Assembly: GCA_026991135.1 (NCBI GenBank)
Contig: JALXCD010000156.1
Span: 1-33,986 of the forward strand
DNA length: 33,986 nt
From: Deltaproteobacteria bacterium
Lineage (GTDB): Bacteria; Desulfobacterota; Dissulfuribacteria; Dissulfuribacterales; QOAL01
Reading direction: 5' to 3'
In this document: positions 17,901-24,612 of the stretch, piece after piece
Numbering within the stretch: the first letter of the stretch is position 1
How the letters are laid out: the number at the start of each line of letters is the position of its first letter
Program-made: the position numbers and the translations under genes
Notes under the pieces: model-generated
What the model was told of the DNA's origin: nothing
The model's database searches: none
What the model saw: the letters and a program-made list of their open reading frames with translations, nothing else

Positions 17901-18686
17901 TATTTCATTTATAGGCTCAAGGAAGGTATCTATTGCTTCCTGATAAAAGGTTTCAAGTGTCTTTAACGATTTTGCGGAATGTGTTTTTAAAACTTTCCCC
18001 AATTCCTTAATTTCCCTTTCAAAGGTAAAGAATTCTTCTATCACCTCTTGAAGGGATATTTCTGGAAGTATCTTTGGCCTTGGAAGGGAAAGATAGGGGT
18101 ATGCCCTTTGGAAAAGGCCTTGGGGAAGGGCCTCTCCAAAGAGATTGATGGCCTTTTTAATAAGCCACTCTTCTTCTTTGTAGAACCTTTTTCGAACATA
18201 TTCAAAAAAATTTAATCTGTAGAGTTCTTCCTGAGACTTAATAACCTTTTTTTCAAAAAGGGTGCCGGATTCAAAGGAAAACTCGCTAAGCATTCGTTGA
18301 CAAAAGCCATGAATGGTAAAAATAGCAGCTTCATCCAGCCTTAAAAGGGCCTCTTCCACCCGTTGAATAAGTATATCCTCGGTAAGCCCCTTCCTCTTTA
18401 ATGCCTTAAAAAGGTGTAAGATAAAATCGTCTTCAATATCAGATATTTTGCCTTGCAGAAATAAAAGGGCTTCTTTCAGCCTTACACCTATCTTAAATCT
18501 CAATTCCTCAGTTGCTGCCTTGGTAAAGGTGACAACCAGAATCTTTCCTGGCAAAAGTCCCCTTTCCATAACAAGCCTTAAGTAAAGGCTTGTGATACCA
18601 TGTGTCTTACCGGTTCCTGCACTTGCTTCAATAAGGGCATGGCCCTTTAACGACATCTTTACAGGGTCAAACGTTTGCATTTGCAA
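14919..18686 (-). CDS. recB: Exodeoxyribonuclease V beta subunit RecB
   Basis: This 1255-aa protein is the 3'-5' helicase and nuclease of RecBCD. The UvrD-type helicase shows ASAGTGKT (21-28), VTFTKAATEEL, LIDEFQDTD, GDPKQAIYGFRGAD, YHKSKGLEFPVVFLP and YVALTRAKAK. The C-terminal nuclease domain has GFIDL with Asp1146 and LDYKSNWLG with Asp1159 and Lys1161. This is the same spacing as the E. coli catalytic residues D1067, D1080 and K1082, so the nuclease should be active. The ATG lies 5 bp after the recC stop, and an AGGAAA ribosome site overlaps that stop codon. The intact nuclease and the recC neighbour exclude an AddA assignment. Confidence 0.97.
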   Translation of the reverse strand: MQMQTFDPVKMSLKGHALIEASAGTGKTHGITSLYLRLVMERGLLPGKILVVTFTKAATEELRFKIGVRLKEALLFLQGKISDIEDDFILHLFKALKRKGLTEDILIQRVEEALLRLDEAAIFTIHGFCQRMLSEFSFESGTLFEKKVIKSQEELYRLNFFEYVRKRFYKEEEWLIKKAINLFGEALPQGLFQRAYPYLSLPRPKILPEISLQEVIEEFFTFEREIKELGKVLKTHSAKSLKTLETFYQEAIDTFLEPINEIIGNFISRDAIKKMMVRRLKTGLKKAFSELDSFSPRHDSKIPGLPLLDLSNVASGENLDFLFDAFVSSKSKDLKKIDISTRKKLKESLLLKWKESGRSFLKKHHDLILKDSLISGIQRLYFFYEGIEKRLFSALLRDSIAFTLDYVSKEKQKEMLFSYDDMLLNLKDAIYHKRFGKILSHKIRDKFPVALIDEFQDTDSIQWKIFKRIYDDYNKSTLILIGDPKQAIYGFRGADIFTYIRAKKKIPETRIFSLSRNWRSNPELVEIINEIFLNQDENPFVFDGIRYQRVTAQRGEWLFIDGYREEGFEFLIDDVSGNVSANNINEIPTERLFCLEIKRLIYLGQQKRAWIYQGDVKKRPLTAGDITVLVRSHYEATIVARELTRLGIPFAYSGKNSVFSSFEARELLYVLNGIFNPLDSKAVSAALCTRLLGVSAKELLELKNDLEGWDGICDKFHELKLIWQQSGVFPMLMTLFKRFNVPERLLSSRDGERALTNLRHLSELLSKAELEKEGGERLIAWLKENIENPRELEEEHELRLETDENIVNIMTYHKSKGLEFPVVFLPFLDEMNPKPNDYYFCHRCSSYVVETAPKRPEDRDFKRWLTGIFEGMEGKGSHNEHREEQEKEAFSETQRLIYVALTRAKAKCYLALKGGFFNGLLNEHAAFLEGEVKDNEEKLKRYLGKLYGKKGLEAFFKDEKFLDVKSFKEKEITERYSDYLFDVPKIRRLPLAPWSWRRLSYSSIANEALVEDLDSSFLKLDMAKDPHDLRKTHSILAFPKGTHAGDLIHKLLETIDFDAERDEIFERAKDLINEYGFDQEWTCVLSEHIYNIFGTEILPGLRLKDIEKGNMVKEMDFHMSFNRAEIGIYSRLFDDLEGGVIKGFIDLTFKFGDSYYCLDYKSNWLGPAIEDYSRKNMEMAMDAHDYWLQAAIYIKAFETYLKRIYSKNDKRPLVKGAIYLFLRGAGHKKNGSRYGVLFISRHELKERLKEKLPIL

Positions 18687-18691
18687 ATTTC

Positions 18692-21600
18692 CTATGATTT
18701 TGCATGCAAAAGAGGAAGAAAAAACTTTAGAGAAAGCTCAATAAATTCTATTTCTTTTAGAAATGCCATAAGGCCATCATATTTATGCAGACCTTTAAAG
18801 GCATATTCCAGCCACCTGTCTGTTGCCCAATATTTTCCATTTCTTTTCCTGAACTCTTCATTTTTCAATATTGCATTAATGGCCTCATTACACTTCTCAT
18901 CTTCATACAAAAGGGGCATTATCTCTTCTATGTCTGAAAGGGAAACAGGAGAATCATCCCTGTTGTGAAGTTTTTCTGCTATCTTTTTTGAAAAGCGAGG
19001 CAGAAAATAAAGTGGACGCCTTAAGCCCTCAAGGTAGGTAATAAAAAATTCTTTAAAAATCTTATTGGAAATATCATCCTCAAGGATTCTCAATCTCACT
19101 TCCTTGGATTTTGGACTGACTATTATACTAATTTTTCCGTCGCTATCTTCGTTAAATATTCTTGAGATTATAATATGCTTTATCCAGAAAACAGAAAGAT
19201 AAGAATCAGTTAGCTTTCTATGGGAAAACTCCAACAGTCCCCCATCATTCTTAAGATTCCTTAATGCCCCTTCAAGATCTATAAAAAGTTCCCCTTCTCC
19301 GTCCTTAACCTTGATCATTTCTTTAATATCAAGGACATCTTTTGAAAGACCATATTTTTTTAGGGCCTTTATTAGTTTTGGCAGATTGACCCCATTTAGA
19401 AGGTGATATTCCCAGTGAATCTTTGCCTGATTTCCAGGGGGAAGAAGCCCCATTGCCCTTGACCTTCTAAAGGCATACTCCCAAAAAAGCAGGATCTCTT
19501 TTGTAGAGACCTTTTGGGGAAAATCATTAATTTTTTCAGACAAAGGCTCTTTAAAACCTTCCATTATAATCTCATTGACTTTTGGGTCGGGCCTTTGGGG
19601 TTCTGTTATCTCAAGAAGGGTCTTACCAATATCAAGATCAATTCCCAGTCTTTTTCTCAAAAAGTGTCTTACAGGATGTGAAAAAAACCAGGCAAAGTCA
19701 TCCACCGATACCTTTGAATAAAGCTTCATTTCTTCATCAGTCAGAGGAAGTGGACCATGGCAGAGCTTTAAAAGGTGAGCATCTTTATCCTTAAAAATTT
19801 TTTGTGCGTGCCATTCCTTTGCGTAGGTGGGTGGAAGCCATTTTTCATCAGTATCTCGATACCTACTGCTAAAGGGCTGAAGAGGGTGTTCCACAAATAT
19901 AAGGGGTCTTATGGAATCTCCATCTGTTCTTTTGAAGGAATCTTCAAGATAATCTAAAAGCTCTTGAACCACAGAGGAAGGATTCTTTTCAGTGTTATCC
20001 CGTTCATTTTTGCCAGTAAAACTAATCCAAAGCATCTTTCTGGCAGCACAAATGGTCTCAAGGAAAAGGTATCTATCTTCATCCCTTGGATTTCGATCCC
20101 CAGGCCTAAGGTCCCTGGCAATAAGATCAAAGGAGGGGAATCTTACCTTCCTTGGAAAATCTTCATCATTCATTCCAAGAAGGCAGATTACCTTGTAAGG
20201 AATAGTCCTCATGGGAATAAAGTTTGAAAAAAGGACCTTCCCAGTGATCTGGGAGCCATGAGGGAAAGCCCTGCAAAGACTCCTTTTAACAACAGAAAAC
20301 ATCTCATTAAACCCAAGTGCTTCTATGCCTTCGTCTTTCATTTTTTTAACAATATCCAAAAGGGTGGCGTAAAGGTCCTTGACCTTTTCATCTTGAGCTG
20401 GCTCCTTTGATAAAAAGGTCTTCATGACCAAAAGGAACCATTCCCTCCATTGTTCTGGGCTAAGCCCTATCTTAAGCTCTTTGGGGCTACAAACTATCTC
20501 CTGAAGGCCATGAACAAAGGACGAAAGGATTGCCAAGGACCGGACTTCCGAACCCTCTATTGGACATTCAAGGGGATATATACCTGTTTCTTTAAGTATC
20601 TCATCTCCTTTTCCTTCCATACACCAAGAGGCAAACATTCTATCAATGCCAAAAAGCCAGGTATTTTCCCTTATGTCTAGACCCCTTGAAATGGTATTAA
20701 AACCAGTCCGGATATTGCTATCAGCTATCCATTCCCTAATATTTGAAATATCCCCCTCATCAATTTCCAGATGTTCCATAACTGGCTTTAAGGATAAAAG
20801 GTCATATACCTCCTGGGAATTAAAATGCTTAAAGGGAAAAGAAATAATCCTTAAATAGGCCCTTGCAACTGGATCGTCTTCCTCAAAGGACCTATCACCA
20901 ATGCTAAAGGGTATGAAACGTTCCTTTGGAGTTGAACCAAAAACTGCCTCTATGTAAGGTCTATATTTTTTTAAGTCAGGACATAAGACAAGACAATCCC
21001 TTGGATTTAATGACAAATCGCTATTGAAGATATGGACAAAAAAATCATGAAGTGCCTCCACCTCCCTTAAAGGGCTGTAACAGCTATTTATCAAAATGGA
21101 TCTATCTTTATCCTCTATTACACCCTTATCGCCATCTCTCAGCCTATTCAGCAAGATATCTTCTTGGAGCATCTCAAGAAGGCTTGTTGCCTTTTGAGAA
21201 GGCATTTCTTTTGGCGAGATAAAAATCTCCTTGCTTTTAAAGGAATCAATCTCAAATCCTTTGGACAAAAGCCTTTCCCAAAAGGCCTTCCCTGACTGAC
21301 CTAGTGAAGAAAGAAGCTTATGCCCCCTTAGATAAAGGTGACTTATTCCCTTCCAGTCTTTTATTCTTTTAAAGAAGGCTCTTTCCTTTTCTGGGGCTAA
21401 ATCAAGCCAGTATTCTTTGCATGGATTAAAGACAAATAATTGCACCTTTGTAAATCGTGAAAGCCCTCCCAAAATATCTAGATGTAGCGGTGAAAGATAT
21501 GAGATGCCAAATACGAAAAGATCCCTTGGAAGTGTTAGGTTTAAATTCGTCTCATTATAAAGGGCAGTTAATAACCTTCTTAGATAATCGGTTCTGAATC

Positions 21601-22144
21601 TTGCCCCCTTTTTCGTAGAAATCCTTTTCCAAATATAAGCCTGCCAACCGTATTTATCTAAATCTTTTCCCTTTTCCCATTTAGCCAGAATATCAAAGCG
21701 ATAATTTAAGTAGCCATCAAAAACCCTTGCTATTTCTGATGCCAAGGGGAAAAAATCCCTTTTATCTCTATCTCCTAAAAGCTCTTTAAGTCCTATAAGC
21801 CCTTCTTCTGGCTCTGATCTGTTGGTTAAATCCAGCAGTTCTTTAAAAACAGACCACTCAAGTTCTTCCTGGGTAATAACTTCTCTTGATATATTCTCAC
21901 CCAAGAATCTTTTAGAGATTTCCCAAAAAAAAGAGCCTACCAGTCGAAAATCAATATTTGCACAGATGCCGTGCCGCTCTGAAAATCTTATTGAAAACCA
22001 CTGGGCCATTTCAAAGTTATTTATGAGAACCGTAGTGGATTCAAAAGGAGAACCCTCGTTTTTGGAGTCCATGATAAGATCAGAGGCCAGGTCTGCCAGG
22101 GCTTCAAGCCTGTTTGATTGATGAAGAATTAGGGCCTTATTCAT
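18692..22144 (-). CDS. recC: Exodeoxyribonuclease V gamma subunit RecC
   Basis: This 1150-aa protein is the scaffold and Chi-recognition subunit of RecBCD. It resembles E. coli RecC (1122 aa) throughout. Examples are the N-terminal HQSNRLEALADLA, IRFSERHGICANIDF, VLCPDLKKYRPYIEAVFG, and the segment PMRTIPYKVICLLGMNDEDF followed by GDRNPRDEDRYLFLE. The helicase-like fold has no working Walker A, as expected. It is the first gene of recC-recB-recD. The 82 bp upstream contain no clear promoter hexamers, and the gene lies just downstream of napH on the same strand, so read-through from the nap cluster is possible. The Chi sequence read by this complex is unknown. Confidence 0.95.
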   Translation of the reverse strand: MNKALILHQSNRLEALADLASDLIMDSKNEGSPFESTTVLINNFEMAQWFSIRFSERHGICANIDFRLVGSFFWEISKRFLGENISREVITQEELEWSVFKELLDLTNRSEPEEGLIGLKELLGDRDKRDFFPLASEIARVFDGYLNYRFDILAKWEKGKDLDKYGWQAYIWKRISTKKGARFRTDYLRRLLTALYNETNLNLTLPRDLFVFGISYLSPLHLDILGGLSRFTKVQLFVFNPCKEYWLDLAPEKERAFFKRIKDWKGISHLYLRGHKLLSSLGQSGKAFWERLLSKGFEIDSFKSKEIFISPKEMPSQKATSLLEMLQEDILLNRLRDGDKGVIEDKDRSILINSCYSPLREVEALHDFFVHIFNSDLSLNPRDCLVLCPDLKKYRPYIEAVFGSTPKERFIPFSIGDRSFEEDDPVARAYLRIISFPFKHFNSQEVYDLLSLKPVMEHLEIDEGDISNIREWIADSNIRTGFNTISRGLDIRENTWLFGIDRMFASWCMEGKGDEILKETGIYPLECPIEGSEVRSLAILSSFVHGLQEIVCSPKELKIGLSPEQWREWFLLVMKTFLSKEPAQDEKVKDLYATLLDIVKKMKDEGIEALGFNEMFSVVKRSLCRAFPHGSQITGKVLFSNFIPMRTIPYKVICLLGMNDEDFPRKVRFPSFDLIARDLRPGDRNPRDEDRYLFLETICAARKMLWISFTGKNERDNTEKNPSSVVQELLDYLEDSFKRTDGDSIRPLIFVEHPLQPFSSRYRDTDEKWLPPTYAKEWHAQKIFKDKDAHLLKLCHGPLPLTDEEMKLYSKVSVDDFAWFFSHPVRHFLRKRLGIDLDIGKTLLEITEPQRPDPKVNEIIMEGFKEPLSEKINDFPQKVSTKEILLFWEYAFRRSRAMGLLPPGNQAKIHWEYHLLNGVNLPKLIKALKKYGLSKDVLDIKEMIKVKDGEGELFIDLEGALRNLKNDGGLLEFSHRKLTDSYLSVFWIKHIIISRIFNEDSDGKISIIVSPKSKEVRLRILEDDISNKIFKEFFITYLEGLRRPLYFLPRFSKKIAEKLHNRDDSPVSLSDIEEIMPLLYEDEKCNEAINAILKNEEFRKRNGKYWATDRWLEYAFKGLHKYDGLMAFLKEIEFIELSLKFFLPLLHAKS

Positions 22145-22226
22145 GTTCTATTTAGAAATTTTTAAGCTTCTATATAGAATTTTGGATTTTACCAAGGGAA
22201 AGATGATTGGGGCAATTCAAAAATCT

Positions 22227-23054
22227 TTAGAGTGATTTCCACTTAAAATTAAGTGCACCTGTTTTACAACTGTCAATACACTCCCCACAGTTCCAGCAAT
22301 AGGGAGAAAGGGCCTGTCCCTTTTCAGGATCAAGGGTAAATGGACACGCCCTTTTGCAAGTACCACAACTTACGCAGAGTTCTTCTTCTTTTTGAATGAC
22401 AAGTCTTCTCTTTATACCTAAAAGGGCTAGAAGACCGCCTAAGGGGCAAAGATATTTACAAAAAAAACGCTTTTGGAAAAGGTGCATTAAAAGGACCATG
22501 ATAACGACTACCCCTTCAATGGCCAGGGTATGAAATATAGTCGCAACCATTATCTCTCTTCCAACAAGACCGGGAGGGGATAAAAAAACAAAGATTGGAG
22601 CACCAATAACCAGGGCCAATAATATCTCGCCAATAAGAGCATACCATATTAAAGACCTTGGAAGGGGATTTGCATCCTTTCGATAGCGCTTCCCCTTTAT
22701 CTTTAGAATGATTCTGTCAATTAGCTCTGATAAGAAGCTTATTGGGCATATCCAGCTACAAAAGACCCTTCCAAGAAAAAGGGCGATGATTACTGGGATG
22801 GCCATTCCAACCAGAAGAGGGCCATACAAAAGACGCGATGTAAGAATACTTTCAAGGCCCTCAAGGGGAGAGACAAACCAGAGTTTTCCAATGCTAAGGC
22901 TTTGAAACCAACCCTGCACAAAATTAAAGTGGAGTTTTGAATTCAAATAGGGTGTAATGGCAATAAGTAAAAAGGCCCCCAAAAGCATTAAGAATCTTAT
23001 CGGCCTGTATCTAAAATGCCTCTTTTTCTTTAAAGATATCTTTTTTTCTACCAC
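22227..23054 (-). CDS. napH: NapH, membrane ferredoxin-type quinol dehydrogenase component
   Basis: This 275-aa membrane protein works with NapG to take electrons from menaquinol to periplasmic nitrate reductase. About four or five transmembrane helices are interspersed with the cytoplasmic cysteine motifs CSWICP and CKYLCPLG that define NapH. Two 4Fe-4S motifs follow at the C-terminus (CVSCGTCKRACP and CWNCGECIDSC). The start is GTG within GTGGTAG, overlapping the napG stop by 7 nt, so translation is coupled. It is the last gene of the cluster, with 82 bp before recC and no terminator that I can see. Confidence 0.93.
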   Translation of the reverse strand: MVEKKISLKKKRHFRYRPIRFLMLLGAFLLIAITPYLNSKLHFNFVQGWFQSLSIGKLWFVSPLEGLESILTSRLLYGPLLVGMAIPVIIALFLGRVFCSWICPISFLSELIDRIILKIKGKRYRKDANPLPRSLIWYALIGEILLALVIGAPIFVFLSPPGLVGREIMVATIFHTLAIEGVVVIMVLLMHLFQKRFFCKYLCPLGGLLALLGIKRRLVIQKEEELCVSCGTCKRACPFTLDPEKGQALSPYCWNCGECIDSCKTGALNFKWKSL

Positions 23055-23665
23055 TTAACAGGCCCCTGGGAATAAATTGGTTCAATATTTATGGCCTTTT
23101 TGCCATCTTTGGTCACAACTGGGCAGCCATGGGTACATAACCCGCAACCGGTGCAATATTCTTCAATAACCACCGGACGTAATTGGTCCAATTTTATTGC
23201 GGTTTCTTTAAATGGACAGACGTTGTAACAGGTCCTACAAAGGGCAAGTTCCTCATTCCAGGTTTTGCATGCGTGCTTATCTATAACTGCAAGCCCCATC
23301 CTGGTTTCATTCTGTTTTATTGGCTGCAAGGTTCCAGTAGGACAAACTTCCACACATTTCATACAAAGATAGCAGGGAATATCCTCTACATAGATAAGGG
23401 GAGTGCCTGCATAAATACCCTCTTTTATATCAAGGGGCACAATGCAATTATATGGGCAGACTTCAACACAACGCCCACACCTTATACACTTTGATGGGAA
23501 TATCCTTTCTGAAACAGCCCCTGGCGGCCTAAGTCTATTAGTAGTGACAGGGCTTGTAATGGCACTTGCCTTTTTGTACCTAAATGACAAAAGGCCAACG
23601 CTGCCTGCCAATATCTCTTTAATGAATTGTCTTCTTCCCTTGTTCTTCCTGGATTTCGATTTCAT
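23048..23665 (-). CDS. napG: NapG, periplasmic ferredoxin with four 4Fe-4S clusters
   Basis: This 205-aa exported ferredoxin is the partner of NapH. The N-terminus carries a twin-arginine signal (GRRQFIKE, 10-17) and a hydrophobic stretch. LRPPGAVSERIF (46-57) is a NapG hallmark. Four clusters follow, with the motifs CIRCGRCVEVCP, CYLCMKCVEVCP, CRTCYNVCP and CTGCGLCTHGCP. It probably takes electrons from NapH and gives them to NapM or NapA. The gene overlaps napD by 47 bp. The overlap seems real, since no later start would keep the twin-arginine signal. Confidence 0.94.
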   Translation of the reverse strand: MKSKSRKNKGRRQFIKEILAGSVGLLSFRYKKASAITSPVTTNRLRPPGAVSERIFPSKCIRCGRCVEVCPYNCIVPLDIKEGIYAGTPLIYVEDIPCYLCMKCVEVCPTGTLQPIKQNETRMGLAVIDKHACKTWNEELALCRTCYNVCPFKETAIKLDQLRPVVIEEYCTGCGLCTHGCPVVTKDGKKAINIEPIYSQGPVKW

Positions 23666-23891
23666 CTTCTACATTAAAATAAGTGAGCCCTACACTCAGC
23701 ACGTTTTCCATTTTCATAATCTTTTCTACCATTTCTTCCATGGCCTTTGAGGAGTCAGCCTCAAGGACAACCACCACATTACCTTTTTCATCTGAGCCAT
23801 AAACTTCAAGGCCTGAAATTCGTTTCAGGTCCCTTATGGAGTTCTCCAGATGATCGGGATGAACATTTACTATAAATCCTCCTATTGGCAT
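23619..23891 (-). CDS. napD: NapD, chaperone of the nitrate reductase signal peptide
   Basis: This 90-aa cytoplasmic protein binds the twin-arginine signal of NapA and holds back export until the molybdenum cofactor is in place. The ferredoxin-like fold is evident from PIGGFIVNVHPDHLENSI at the start, the alternating strands around GNVVVVLEAD, and the ending VLSVGLTYFNVEDE. The usual NapD length is about 85-90 aa. It follows the 219-aa exported protein by 11 bp, with AAAAGGG as its ribosome site, and overlaps napG. Its presence fits a Tat-exported NapA nearby. Confidence 0.92.
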   Translation of the reverse strand: MPIGGFIVNVHPDHLENSIRDLKRISGLEVYGSDEKGNVVVVLEADSSKAMEEMVEKIMKMENVLSVGLTYFNVEDEIEIQEEQGKKTIH

Positions 23892-23902
23892 ATGAATCCC
23901 TT

Positions 23903-24562
23903 TTATTTGTATTTTTTGGGCGTTAACGCCTTCATTGATTCAACTCTTCTTTTTAAAATGGTAGCCCCTGTTGCAGTATGAGAAGGAGAAAACACATGTG
24001 ATACGGTATCTTCTCCCAAAAGTCCGTCCAAGGTCTCCACATCATTAAAGCAAGCCAATGTCCCTATGGCATCTTTTGACAAGGTCTTTTTAGCAGAGGC
24101 CTTTACTCTTTCCATATAATCATGGTTTAATTTTTCGTCACCCATAAGTATTGCAGAACATCTTGCAATATAGGCCCTTATCCTACCCCAAAAACAATCA
24201 ATTCGCGCCTCATTACAAAACCTTTCTCTTGCCTCATTACTTAAGGCATCAACTTCAATATACCTTGCCTGAAGATCTGCACGCCTTAATAGCTCTAGCC
24301 ACTCATGTTGTGAATATTTTGTTGAAATCTTTTTGGATAGTTCCAAAAGGGTCTTAGGCCCCCTTAAATATGGAAAACCCTCCAGGGAGAGCAAGCCCTT
24401 ACACCTTACTTTTTCATTTTGAATCAATCTCTCCATCAATAGCCAGCTCTCTCCGCAAGACTTTCCCTTTGTATGATTATAAAAAAAGGAACTTGTTTCA
24501 CCTGAAAAGGCTACCGTACATAGAAAGAAAAAAATAACAATATTTAAAATTAACTGTCTCAT
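23903..24562 (-). CDS. Uncharacterised exported 219-aa protein inside the nap cluster
   Basis: I do not recognise this protein. Residues 1-20 form a Sec signal peptide (MRQLILNIVIFFFLCTVAFS). The mature part is mainly helical and polar and has six cysteines (36, 54, 116, 123, 135, 171), none in a CXXCH haem motif. An even number suits disulfides or a metal site. HTATGATILKRRVESMKAL closes the protein, and no lipobox is evident. It is placed after the hairpin that follows napA, with GAAGGAG 6 nt before the ATG, and ends 11 bp before napD. None of the named Nap subunits (B, C, E, F, K, L, M) fits. A periplasmic assembly or electron-transfer helper of NapA is a guess from position only. Confidence 0.8.
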   Translation of the reverse strand: MRQLILNIVIFFFLCTVAFSGETSSFFYNHTKGKSCGESWLLMERLIQNEKVRCKGLLSLEGFPYLRGPKTLLELSKKISTKYSQHEWLELLRRADLQARYIEVDALSNEARERFCNEARIDCFWGRIRAYIARCSAILMGDEKLNHDYMERVKASAKKTLSKDAIGTLACFNDVETLDGLLGEDTVSHVFSPSHTATGATILKRRVESMKALTPKKYK

Positions 24563-24580
24563 TTCACTCCTTCAAAAAAT

Positions 24581-24602
24581 AGGGCTGGCAAAAGCCAGCC
24601 CT
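24581..24602 (-). terminator. Hairpin with U-tract after napA
   Basis: A 9-bp perfect stem (AGGGCTGGC paired with GCCAGCCCT) closes a 4-nt loop. On the minus strand it is followed by ATTTTTT, the form of a rho-independent terminator. The ribosome site of the next gene begins straight after the U-tract. It may be a partial terminator or a 3' stabiliser that sets napA apart from the genes behind it. Confidence 0.75.
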
Positions 24603-24612
24603 GTTAATGATA

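Noticed and set aside
14919-22144. AddAB instead of RecBC
   Set aside because: The larger-scaffold subunit matches RecC throughout, the nuclease is only in the RecB-like protein, and a RecD gene follows.
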